DNA of 64,000 nucleotides from Bugulina stolonifera (Eukaryota; Bryozoa; Gymnolaemata; Cheilostomatida; Bugulidae): NCBI GenBank assembly GCA_935421135.1, contig OW285190.1, positions 2,790,001 to 2,854,000 of the forward strand, read 5' to 3'. Shown piece by piece: positions 30,372 to 41,985 of this stretch (position 1 is its first letter; each line of letters starts with the position of its first letter). The notes under the pieces were generated by a model. It saw only the letters and a program-made list of their open reading frames with translations, ran no database searches and was not told where the DNA came from. The position numbers and the translations under genes were made by a program.

Positions 30372-31939
30372 TAGCTTGTCGGTTAACAAGGCTGAGTATT
30401 TACTTCCCTGCTTTCGATTCCGTTTTGTGCAGATCTCAATGGAGAACTTGTAACGCTGTATTATAGAATGTCCTTTTTGTAACAATAAGTGCACATTCTT
30501 TAATTCATTTATTATTAATCTTCATTAACAAAGGCTATAATGGAAACACGCAGAGTTGGATCCAAGTCAACTTGGAAGTAAACAATTCGAGTAACTTCTA
30601 AAATGACGGGAGCAAGTCAAATTCAAGCCAAGTTATTGTTGCTTCCAGTCAATTCAAGTTCAGCCAAGTCAAGTCAAGTCAACTTCTCTAGTTGGAAGTA
30701 CTATTGAAGTCAAAGCGAGACAACTTCAAAAATTTTACAATTTCCAAAATTCCACTTCTATTTTTTCCAATATACATTTCAATGCGTGAAAACCATTTCA
30801 AGGTGTAGGTGAGCATATAATTATGTTATACGATTATGTTGTAATATTAGCACTGCAGTTAAGACCGGTCATGTAGCATAGGCCACGCATAACTCCCGAC
30901 TACAAGATACTAACTATGTATATTTAATTATACACTAACCTTGCATTACACTTGCTTGTACCAATTGTCGATGTACATGTGGTAAAATGTTGCTTGTGTA
31001 CCAATTAATATTATGCTTATTATAGTATGCATTGCTGAGCAATTATGTCCTTTTTATACCCACTTAAAGAGGCCCAACCTCTCAGAATTGGCTAATATTG
31101 ATTCTGCATATGATCCAGCTGATTTCAAGCATCTTTTGTCAAACCCGTCCTATTTTTGGTTGGCTATCGGGCTTCCGGGCTGCCATGTTGTTGTGCAATG
31201 TTCAGATGACACAACGTTGTTTTTTAATGACACTACGTTGGCTTTTCTACCGGAACTTCCGCCGGAAGTTTGTGTACTATATAAACCACTTTGTTTTTAC
31301 GTTTGTTGCCTCAGCTCATGCTTGGATCTCAATATAGAAACATCAATAATTATATACAGAGACCTTCACTTTGTAGTAGCGCTGCACAATGTTGCCTCCC
31401 CACTTTTATTCGGCTCTCGGGAAGACTTTAATCAAACAGCGTTTCACACCGGTTCTTTTTGCCCTGGCCTGCCTCGGTGTCGAACGATGCTGAATTTGGC
31501 TCGATATACTGGACTGCACTGGTTCCCTTGGTCCTAGGCTCAAACACTGTTAGCTGGTGTTAAATTTGGTTCCATACACCGGATCGAGCCAGTTCACGAG
31601 CTGGTTTGCCTATCAGTTGCCCCATCGCTCAGTACAAGGGAACAGAACTCCTCAGCATTGTGTTACAACAGAGTTCATATCTACCATTCTGTTTGTGTTA
31701 TTCTGTTTTCAGATATGGTTGGCAGATAGGACTTCACGTAAACATAGTATGATTATATTTTTTTTATTAATGTGGCAACTGGGTTGATAAGAGTAATCAG
31801 TGCTTACTCCTGCTCCAAGATTTTGTATTTGTCCATGTAGTCTAGTTATAGTCAAAGTTTTATCGGGTCTTACATCACCTATTTTATATAATATTATATT
31901 AAATATTAAAACATGACGCTGGGCACACACTCAACCATT

Positions 31940-33595
31940 CGGTTTAATTAATTAGATTTATTAGTTAATTATTATAAGCATTCTACCTATTCTTAGTTAC
32001 AAGGGATGATGATAATCACATTTAAACATTAGTAGATCAATTGTAATAATTAATCCGAAGCTACGTACGTTTAAATTAAAATGTAATAACTAATTATATA
32101 AGATTATGCCATATATTCTATTCTAGCACGCTGTACATGAACAAAGCAAACATACCCAAAAGATAGAATATAATATGTAGATATGTAGATATGTAGATAT
32201 GTCATTCCAGTTGTTAAGGTCCTCGACCTTGCAACCCGAACTGGCTACTAGGTCGGATCACTCTCTTTCCGAGCATAGTAAACAAGCATTGACTTAAATG
32301 GGTCTATGTGGGCCGTCTTTAGTAGTCAGTGAACTGCTAGTACCAGTTAATCCTTCATGTAATGGGAAGGCCTAGCAACACTCATGGGCTCTTCATTTTG
32401 GAGACGGGAATCGTCTTAGGATGACAGTACTAGGACCCAAAAACCATTACGGTATTTGACACTAGTAACAGTTATATAATCTTACGTAGTACATGTACAA
32501 GAGGTAAAGACGGATTGTTTTTTTATTTAGCATTATACGGACACTGTTGCACAATGTTTGTGCAATTAGGTCATTTGGCAGCTGTAGAAAATATTATCAC
32601 GACCAGTCATATTGCTGCAAATGTATAATTTCTCCAGTTCACTGGAGATTCACATTGTTGCGTAGTACGACAGCAAAGAACCTGGCAAGACAAATTATAA
32701 CGGTGAGTTGGAATAAATCTAATACCACATTATGTTAATGTCTTCTGTAGTGGGTATCATGTGCACTAATATATGATTCAGTTTCTTCTGCTGGTACAGA
32801 GATCCGATATAAATTCTGCACTAAACTTTGGTGCATATCCATCATTGACTTATATTATCTTATTCTACACATCCTCTTAGTTGCACTCTTTTTGGCAGAT
32901 TGCTAAACCATTTTACAAAGCTGGTGATGATGAAGACAAGGCTTCTGATTGCTTTCTCTTTTCGATGAGGTGCGCGACTCCCAGATAGTTGTTGATGGTA
33001 CGGCTTTTCACATGTGTCTTAAGAGGCTCAGCTCTCTTAGTTGGGCTTAGATTTTTCCTGAAATTAAACTCTATGATAATTTGTCCAGCGTCACATTTCT
33101 TTTTCCCACAAAGCACTTCTACTACTGCGAAAATGTGCCCAGGTCGTTCAACGTAGCATGTTGAATGTAACCCGGTGGGAAATAATATATACTGTACATT
33201 AAATCTGTTGATTAAACTTTCTGAAGCGTTTTATGCTTGGTGAACATTTTTACATCAGGCAATGAACGCCATAAAATATAACATCAGATGTATTATTCCC
33301 CTTACTGACAAAAAAGTACATTGCCTGAGGATCATGTAGAAGAAACTATTTTGGTGCGGTTAATGTTTAATGCATTATGGTAAACGCCACCGTTATGACC
33401 AGCATAAGTTGGTATGCATTGACGTGTGCAGTGTCATATTTGCTCCAATACAAGGTCACATTTAGTCCAATTCATAAAGGAGGTCGGTTGAGTATGATTT
33501 TTCAGCATTACAATGGCGCAGATTCTGTATTGCCATCTTCATCAGATGAACAAAGAACACTACCGTACTTTAAATCTCCAGTCAACCGCTAGTAA
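31940..33595. repeat. Internal duplicate R1 in unit 1
   Basis: It matches R2 (33812-36880) in blocks: the TATTCTTAGTTACAAGGGATG start, a roughly 300-bp module with GGTCGGATCACTC, the TGGCAGATTGCTAAACCAT region and the GTAAACGCCA end. R1 is shorter by deletions. A minus-strand frame at 32913-33116 (KKCDAGQIIIEFNF) is a decayed coding remnant. R1 has no counterpart in unit 0. Confidence 0.75.
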
Positions 33596-33811
33596 TAGCG
33601 AGCGTAAACTGTATCATCGAAATGACTATGTTGTACCATTTATTTAATTCGGATAATTGTGACAATGACAACGCATCGGCAATAGTAAAAATATCATTAG
33701 TATAGGCTGCCAATAGCCTACTATATTTTATGTCTACGTACATGGTTGTATGCTAGAACAAAGGTACATTGTGAGGTATATTGGAAAGAAATAGGACTAT
33801 ATTCTGTAAAA

Positions 33812-36800
33812 TTTATTAGATTTATTAGTTAATTATTGTAAGCATTGTACCTATTCTTAGTTACAAGGGATGATTATAATCACATTTAAACATTAGTAGA
33901 TTAATTGTAATAATTAATCCGATGCTACGTACGTTTAAATTAAAATGTAAAAAATAATGATATAAGATCATAGACTACTATATTCTATTCTAGCACGCTG
34001 TCCATGAACAAAGCAAACATACCCAGACGATAGAATATAATATGATGGAATGTATACTATAGATGATATAGAATGATCCGCATAATCTACTAAGTTACGC
34101 ATCTGCATGTATTAATCAATTTATTATAGTTATCACCTCAACAGCACCAACAACCTATCAACCACAGCCACGATGGGAAATAACATCAAAACGGAAACGC
34201 GAAGGTGTGCAACTTGGTTTAAAGTAAAACGAACAAAACCACATAATATTAGACCGCACGAATATTAAATGACTACTACTGGTATACCGATTCGGTTCGA
34301 TAACATTGAACTACGCCAAATCATTGATATATTGTTTGGGCACGATGCCGGTACGGTTTGACACAAGTACAAATTGATGATGTCAAACACTGACAGGTTC
34401 TACATCGTTTGCATTGTTTGAAACTGAAATACAGCGCAGCACTATTTAGTAGATATGTCATTCCAGTTGCTAAGGTCCTCGACCTTGCAACACAAACTGG
34501 CTACTAGGTCGGATCACTCGCTTTCTCAGCATAGTAAAAAAGCATTGACTCGAATGGGTCTATGTGGGTCGTCTTTAGTAGTTAGTGAACTACTAGTACC
34601 TGTTAATCCTTCTTGTAATGAGAAGGCCTAGCAACACTCATGGGCTCTTCATTTTGGAGCCGCAGGTCGTCTTAGGATGACGGTACTAAGACCCAAAAAC
34701 CATTACGGTATTTGACACTAGTAACAGTTAAGTAATCTTACCTAATACAAGAGGTAAAGTCGGACTGTCATTTTATTTTAGAATTATACGCACACTGTTG
34801 CACAATGTTAGTGCAATTAGGTCATTTGGCCGTTGTAGAAAATATTATCAAGACCAGTGATATTACTGCAAATGTATAACTTCTCTAGTTGACTCGAGAT
34901 TCAAATTGTTGTTTTTGCTTCCTCTGCTCTAGCTGCAAATATGCAACCTGCGTTTTTAAACAACAAATTGATGTTCCTTGATTCATTAATTATTCATATT
35001 CATTAAAGTACGGTAACGCTGATACGCAGCACTGTAATGATGTTTCTCTATTGCAGAGTTCGATTTGATATGGAACTGCCAATGTATTTGCTCGCTAGAA
35101 GAGCGCCTTTGATGACATGAGGGCACGCAGCCGAAAAAGACAGCACCTGATCACCTAGCAAGGGAATGAATACATGCTACCACCAAACCAGCTTAGCGAA
35201 ACTTCAATAAAGAATTACCACTGGCATACAGTTTAGACATGCTATGAGGCAGTGGCACAAGAGGCACCCTTCTTATTATGGCCACCTCGCGCTTCCTAAA
35301 ATTAATTCACATTTGACGGATCAGAGGCTGGTTTTAGATCCATGAAAAATCAACGCCTTGACTGAGGTTTGAACCTAAGCCTCTGGGGCACCTGATGGTT
35401 TAGTACAGTGAGCAGAACATGCTACTAGAAACTATACGCTAGGAGGGCCAGAGATGAGTACATTGTGTGCAGTTCGCTCATACCAAGTCTACAGCTAAAC
35501 AGTGAAACGTTTACTGTTGCTGAGCTGGTACAGTAGAATTTTCTGCTCCTAGTGCTAGGTGATTGAGTGCTTATCCTGGTAAAAGAAGACACACCAAGCT
35601 ATGGGTATAAAGACTACAATTGACACGCTCAGCATTGAAGAAATCCCACCATTCTATTTTGTTATAGAGCACCATGGCCTGACCTGCTCATAGGAAACAA
35701 TGCTATCTGTAGAAAGTATAGTACGACAGCAAAGAAATTGGCAAGATAAACTATAACCGTTAGTTGGAACAAATCTAATACCACATAATGTTAATGTCTT
35801 CTGTAGTCTTATTATGTCCACTAATATATGATTCTGCAAATGAGATGGTTTACAGCAATGGACTAAACCGAGCACTAGCACTAACAAAATTACATCTTTA
35901 AATATGTCATCTATGAAAATGATTACCTGAATATCAGTTTCTTCTGCTGGTACAGAGATCTGAGATAAATTCTGCACTAAAGTTTGGTCTATATCCACCA
36001 TTAACTTATATTATCTTATTCTACACATCCTCTTAGCTGCACTCTTTTTGGCAGATTGCTAAACCATCTTACAAAGCTGGTGATGATGAAGACAAGGCTT
36101 CATGTACAAGCTTGCATACACATAATATTTGCACGTCTGATGTAGAGTACTGTCTTATGAAACTAATACTAACAATTTGAGATAATAATCTAACTCACTA
36201 CAAATCATATGCGCCTTGTTTACTTGATTCTGATGGCATTCTCTTAACGATGAGGTGAGCGACTCCCAGATAGTTTGTTGATGGTGCGGCTTTTGTTTTT
36301 ATATGTGTCTTAAGAGGCTCAACTCTCAACTTTAGTAAAATTAAACTCTATTATAATTTGTCCCGCGTCACATTTTTTCTCTCCCAAAGCACTTCTACTC
36401 CTGCTACAATGTGCCCCGGTGATTCAACATGACACGCCGAATGTAGCGCTAAGCCTAATGACATACGCTATACATGAAATCGGTTGATTAGACTTTCTGA
36501 AGCGTTTTATGCTTGGTGAACATTTACATCAGGTAATGAACACCATAAAATATTGCATCAGATGTATTATCCACCTTACTAACAAAAATGTTCATTGGCT
36601 GAGGGTCATGTAGAAGAAACTATGTTGGTGCGGTTATTGTTTAATGCATTATGGTAAACGCCATAAGTTGGTATGCATTGACGTGTGCAGTGTCATATTT
36701 GCTCCAATACAACGTCACATTTAGCCAAATTCATAAAGGAGGTCGGTTCCATATGATCTTTTAGCATTATAATGGCGCAGATTGTGTATTTCCATCTTCA

Positions 36801-36880
36801 TCAGATGAACAAAGAACACTACCATACTTTAAATCTCCAGTCAACTGACACTGCATGCGTATTCATTGTAATATACACAA
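33812..36880. repeat. Internal duplicate R2 in unit 1
   Basis: The longer of the two internal copies and the one present in unit 0. Relative to unit 0 it carries an extra block of about 400 bp (about 34040-34450) and a 93-bp GT-AG-bounded insert on the minus strand (35926-35834). Confidence 0.75.
35108..35247 (+). repeat. 140-bp block identical to the Polinton pX tail, unit 1
   Basis: Same bases as 28392-28531. Upstream sequence here does not encode pX; the only in-frame upstream codons meet a stop about five codons before the block. Confidence 0.95.
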
Positions 36881-36972
36881 TCATGCTGTGAATTTGTTGA
36901 ATGATTGGATGATCACATTGTGCTTACATGAACATTAAATTGAATTACAGTACGTCTTGATTTATTGACTGG

Positions 36973-37265
36973 ACCGTGGCTTAGGGGTTAGAATGCTGTG
37001 CTTTCATGCTGAAGGTTCCAGGTTCAAACCGCAGTCACGGTGGTGTTAGGAAGAGCATCCAGCCACAATTGTTCCTGTGCCCATGTTAAGTCCTTGAGGG
37101 CATGCTAGCCAGCATGGCTTTAAGGCAACTCCTCTACCCCAGCCATAACAGGCCATGTTATCTGGGCCTTTCTCACAGGGAGTTGGCCAGCACTGGCACC
37201 TGGCACTGGGAGCTGCTAGGGGTTGGTCACGCCGAGGAGTATCAGTCGGGGAGTTTTTTTTTAAC
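36973..37265 (+). mobile_element. tRNA-derived SINE (family A), unit 1
   Basis: A box TGGCTTAGGGG (36977-36987) fits the consensus exactly. B box GGTTCAAACC (37021-37030) is 44 bases further, the exact tRNA spacing. The acceptor-like pairing ACCGTG/CACGGT is still visible. The body contains GGAAGAGCATCCAGCC, similar to core words of other animal SINEs. The tail is T9-AAC, so the T run may act as a Pol III stop. Flanking repeats TTATTGACTGG (36962-36972) and TTAGCGACTGG (37266-37276) are the duplicated target. The site is empty in unit 0. Confidence 0.85.
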
Positions 37266-38696
37266 TTAGCGACTGGGCAATGTGAGTGAAATATTTTTGA
37301 TCGATACTTATATACAGAGACTTTCACTTTGTAATTAGGTCATTCTAGTTGTTAAGGTACTCAACCTTGCAACCCGAACTTCCTACTAGGTCGGATCACT
37401 CTCTTTCTCAGTATAGGAAACAAGCATTGACTCGAGGTCATCTGGGTCTTTTTTAGCAGTTATTTGACTACTCGTACCTGTCAATGAAAAGGCCTAGCAC
37501 CAGTCATAGGCACTTCATTTTGGGCTAGGGTGTCGTCTTAGGATGACTTTACCAAAACCCAAAAACTATTATTTTGATGGCAGCAGTAGAATTCTAAAGT
37601 CATACGCTTACAGTAAGAAACAGAAAAAAATTGACATTGGACTCGGACCCGGGCACGTTAACCACATGAGACTGATCCAGAGTATAAACTGCATTCCCTC
37701 ATGGTTCCGCTGGATGTAGCCTGACCTGCGCCGGTTCTCCAACTCAAGACCGACTACGGAACCAGAATAGATTATCAATACTCAGTACGTCGTACTATGA
37801 CGACCCGGTCTACGCGCTAAAGTCATTCTAGCTGTCAAGGTCCTTGACCGTGTAACCCGAACTTCTTACTTGGTCGGAAAACTCACTTTCTCAGTATAAC
37901 TAATAAATATTTACTGATGCATGATATATATTTAATTTCAGTATATAGCATGAAACTAACTGTAATAAAAGAGATGAAACAGTGAGATTCTACCAAATAT
38001 TTACTGAGGATCATATGGGTCGTCTTTGGTAGTTATTAGAATATTAGTACACATTAGTCTTTCATGTAATTAGAAAGACTGGCACCACTCATAGGCACTT
38101 CATTATTGGACTTGGGAGTTGTCTTACGGCGGCAGCACCAAAATCCAAAAATCGGTACAATACCATCTATGGCAAAAAATGAGTGCATTCTAGAACAGGA
38201 CTGCACCATCGTTACATAATTCTACATTGTTGTCAATTAAACGCTTGGCTATAAACAGAACAAACATGACTCATTAAAATTACCATGTGCATCTACATCT
38301 AAGTCTTCTGTAGCAGACGTGCATTGAACCACTGCATAATACAATATGTATATAATATTCAAGTGAGGAAAACCCTTCCCTTATTTATTGATGACACGAG
38401 TAGATTTGATCGTAATTTATTCTTCTATCTACTTATGTCTATTCTGTTCTATTGTATTGTATCCTATTCTAGTATATTCTATACCATGCCTACACCATTG
38501 AGCAGATAATATTCTGCCTTCTACAACAATAAATCTATATCCCATAAATCATTCGTCACTCATCTTTGTTACCTGTGGTGTTATAATGATATTTCTTTAT
38601 CAGATATCTTGATGTGACATAGTAATCTAGCCATCCACACTGCATTTATTTCACTGGATGTGACTATCACCCTATGCACTTGCATGTACATACGAA

Positions 38697-39250
38697 CTAA
38701 TAACCATCATGTTTAAATTCAAATTTGTTTGATACATTGACAGTTCCCAGTATTTCTTTGTATGTGAGGTCTTGAATGCATGCTAAGGTAAATGTAAATT
38801 GGTCTTCCCCTTGTGCCTTTGATTTGTAGACATTACGAAAGAAATCGCCCACATCAGTATCAGCTGTAACAACTGCATTGATTATATTACAATGTACTCT
38901 AACGCTTACATCAAAATTCTTCCCTTCCAATACTTGTGAATGTTCTTGACCGAGGCAATATGTTCCAGATGATGGAACTCTCCCACCTCTTTGATAAATT
39001 CTCCTTAGTTTTCCACATTTCACTAAGTCTATAACTGATAGCATAAAAGCTCACTAATCTCATAAAACTTGAGCTCCAAAGAGTGTACAATTGCTAGTTC
39101 ACAGCACCACTTTAAATATGAATCCATCAACACATTGATAAAAAGAACAGGGCTGACACCTTTTTTTAGCCAGAAATACTGAATCAATGTATTTATTGCG
39201 CTAAATCTTGCTCCTGTGTAAACGTAACAGGGAGATGCATTTAAGAGCAA
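38697..39250 (-). pseudogene. Decayed coding fragments, unit 1
   Basis: Same pair of out-of-phase frames as at 15050-15510: upstream 39029-39250 (IQYFWLKKGVSP) and downstream 38697-39044 (RIYQRGGRVPSSGT, longer here at 115 codons). Acceptor-like TTTACACAG precedes the upstream fragment near 39225. The family is not recognised. Confidence 0.4.
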
Positions 39251-39321
39251 GTAGAACGCTTATATGTGAAATAAGACAATGTAACATTCCAATTCATACA
39301 TTTGTGACAAACAGCCACATA

Positions 39322-39327
39322 TTTATT
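39322..39327 (-). terminator. Poly(A) signal AATAAA of the unit 1 peptide gene
   Basis: About 73 bases after the stop codon. Also conserved in unit 0 (15592-15597) and unit 2 (51685-51690). Confidence 0.65.
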
Positions 39328-39399
39328 GATTTCAAAGAGAGATTGAAGAAATATTCACCGCTATTGTTAAACTACTGAATATTTTTGTTAGACGTTAGT

Positions 39400-39867
39400 T
39401 CACCAACCACACTGTTGCTGGCAATATGGTCTCATATAGTCCGTGCACAGGTAATCGCCATGACAAATGTTAGCCAAGCATTCATCGACACAAGCTGTAA
39501 AGGACAAACAATATGCTATTACAATATGTGTGCATAATTCTTTATGTAGCATCTATTTGTTACACAAATTAGAACTAATATAGACACATTTCCATTGTTT
39601 AATATGTGACAGAGCTAAACGTCACGCCTTTCCTCACGAATGTTCTGCAATATTGCCATTTTCAGTGAATTGTGCTGAGCTACAAACACAAATTGCCAAG
39701 TACTTGCCTTATACCAGACGCCTATCATCTAAAGTTTTAAAGTAATCTGTTTTAGTTTTACATCGCATTGAGTGCATTAAATAGGGGCATAAATCTCACT
39801 TACGATTTGCTGCAACCAGTCCAAGCATAGCAACCACAAGCATAGCGAAGAAGAAGACCTTCATCAT
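39400..39867 (-). CDS. Secreted six-cysteine peptide, unit 1
   Basis: Complete gene model on the minus strand. The untranslated exon is about 40193-40145 (donor CAG|GTAAGT); intron 267 bp; coding exon 1 is 39877-39804 with ATG at 39867, encoding a 21-residue signal peptide (MMKVFFFAML, then LGLVAAN); donor C|GTAAGT; intron 309 bp (39495-39803) ending TTTACAG; coding exon 2 is 39494-39400, giving Cys spacing C-x3-C-x4-C-x5-C-x7-C-x3-C and TGA. Phases agree. AATAAA follows at 39327-39322. An upstream 7-codon frame begins a few bases after the predicted cap site. The mature peptide would be about 31 residues, extracellular, with three disulphides. It is most plausibly a defence, toxin-like or signalling peptide; no named family is recognised. 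Confidence 0.8.
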
Positions 39868-40192
39868 TTTCAATTTTCTGGAAAATATTTAATAACTAGC
39901 AGTAAATTTCAGAATCGGAGATTACCATTATATTCAAAATAGAGCAGGATATCTCTCATCTCACGACAGTGCACACGTATATGAGAATTCAGACCAGACT
40001 GATGCCCGCAGAGTAGTTAAAAACAAGATCAATATCTCATCGATTGCTTATCTTTATGTCAATTAGACAATGAGAAGGTTATTGTGATTACGCACTTATG
40101 ACACAGTTTAATTGTTGTACCAGACTATCCAGTATTTAACTTACCTGATAGAAGAATGTTATAACCTTCAACAAACAGAATTCAAGTGCATC

Positions 40193-40224
40193 TGACTTTC
40201 TCTGAGAATTTCTACACTTTTATA
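40193..40224 (-). promoter_or_regulatory. TATA/initiator promoter of the unit 1 peptide gene
   Basis: TATAAAAG at 40224-40217 (minus). The initiator-like TCAGAT has its A at 40193, exactly 31 bases after the first T. Unit 2 has the same at 52587-52580; unit 0 has CATAAAAG. Confidence 0.75.
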
Positions 40225-40609
40225 CCAAGCTCTAATATTGGCCATTTGCCAAAGCACAGTACTAAAACTCCCCACCATGGAGTTGAAGTCTAGTGCATGT
40301 TGTGGCGTGTCATTGGATTGAACAGATCCTGGTACAATGCCATCGCTTACCGTCAGGAATTAACTCTCAGTGCATTGTCGGTGATACTAGAAAAACACGC
40401 AACCATCAGAAGCGTTTCAAGTGGATGAGGTATTTGCGACAAATGACATTTTTATTTCATCTGAACCTGTACAGTTGCACCTAATTGTCACCAAGTGTTT
40501 TAAATCTGCGACTCGGAGATCATCTGGCTTAGCAAGGGATGACTCTGAGTGTATTGTTTTTCAAAGGAAGCAATGCCCACTCATTAATTTCACATTCTGA
40601 TAGACATAG

Positions 40610-41030
40610 ATAGGTGTCAGGTTGGCACTGTTGGTGACATACATATACACAAACCGTGAGGTTATGAGTACAAGCACCCAGCTGCGTCATTTCTGACAAA
40701 GGCCTTCAGCAAGCCTTTCACCTTACTGCGCCTGTTCGGATTAGGGCGTATAAATAATACAGGAGTTCCGTGTAGCTTGTACATCAAAAACACCCACGTT
40801 AAATATCCACCTCTGCCCTGATTCGCAAAAAGAAGCCAGATTCTAGCGGCGTATGTGACCACATGTAGGTGGCAGGTTGATGTAGTGACCACTGACCATG
40901 CACTCCTGTTGTGGAAGGTGAGCGGTTCCACTCAGAACCCAGCTCCTGTCGCTTACACAAGTTTCGAACTTCTGAGGTTCGTTAAATAGGATAGCCAGGT
41001 AGCTCGACAGTAACAAAACACAAATGAATA
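40610..41030 (+). mobile_element. tRNA-derived SINE (family B), unit 1
   Basis: Orthologue of 16890-17300, with A box TGGCACTGTTG at 40623-40633 and a degraded B box. Ends approximate. Confidence 0.55.
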
Positions 41031-41759
41031 TGAATGTATTATTCTCAACTCGGAATCAATGTCTATTAGACAACATGATGACGAATTGGTTTACAACTTT
41101 TACAGAGCCAACCTGGTTTGGAGAAGATAACAGATTATAAAATATTCTAGACTGATATTTATAGAATCTAGAGATGAGTCATTGTTACACTTAAATGTAT
41201 ATTTCTTGTGTACGCTTCATACGTAAGAAATAATCACTGTCAGTATCCAAGTATTGAAATCTGACAAGGACCCACATAAACAGTTACATAGAATAACTGG
41301 CAATCTTTAACTTGTTTATCTGAGTGATGTCTACCTACACTGCAACACTACAACGTAATGTTATCACATATGCAAACAGCATACAGTTTTTTACAACTAT
41401 TCCCGTAAAGTATATTATAGTAATAGAGAGCATAAACTATATCATCGAAATGACTATGTTGTACTATGTATTTAATTCGGATAATTGTGACAATTACAAC
41501 GTATCAGCAATAGTAAAAATCTCACTACTGGAGGCTGCCAATAGCTTACTATATTTTATGTACACGTACATGGTTGTATACTAGAACAAACGCACATTGT
41601 AAGGTATATTGGAAAGAAATAGGACTATATTTTGTAATTATTGAGGCAATTTGAATCCGTCCGACATGTATATACTGTATACCTGTTATGAACTCAGTGT
41701 GAAGCACTACTACTAAGCTGGAAAGGAGAGTGCTGGTTCTGCCGTTTTTCACGTGCCTC

Positions 41760-41985
41760 GTCGTGATGTGGCTACTCTTGTATTAACGAGGGCAGAGGTG
41801 GAACTTCATCCTGCATGCGGACAAAATTCACACAGGGCACCTCCATTATTTCAAGTCCTGATCTGCAGGGACTGAATGGGCAGCGTGGGCCTGAACAGCT
41901 TATCACCGCCGCGGAATCGAAACCAGGCTGTCTGGACTAGAGGCAAGCATCTTTACCCCTAGGCCATACAGACTGACTCATGAAA
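41760..41985 (-). mobile_element. tRNA-derived SINE (family C), unit 1
   Basis: Minus-strand A box TGGCCTAGGGG (41966-41956) and B box GGTTTCGATTCC (41924-41913). Confidence 0.65.

Noticed and set aside
31013..31537. 174-codon plus-strand frame repeated in units 2 and 3
   Set aside because: Nearly all the few differences between unit 1 and unit 2 change the amino acid, no domain is recognisable, and no promoter or splice signals fit. It is open by recent copying, not by selection.
35654..36001. 115-codon minus-strand frame
   Set aside because: It runs through the 93-bp GT-AG insert; R1 and unit 0 do not keep the frame. Treated as an insertion feature, not a gene.
36970..37045. Functional tRNA gene
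   Set aside because: A and B boxes are good, but the T stem does not pair and the sequence continues into a SINE body with a duplicated target site.
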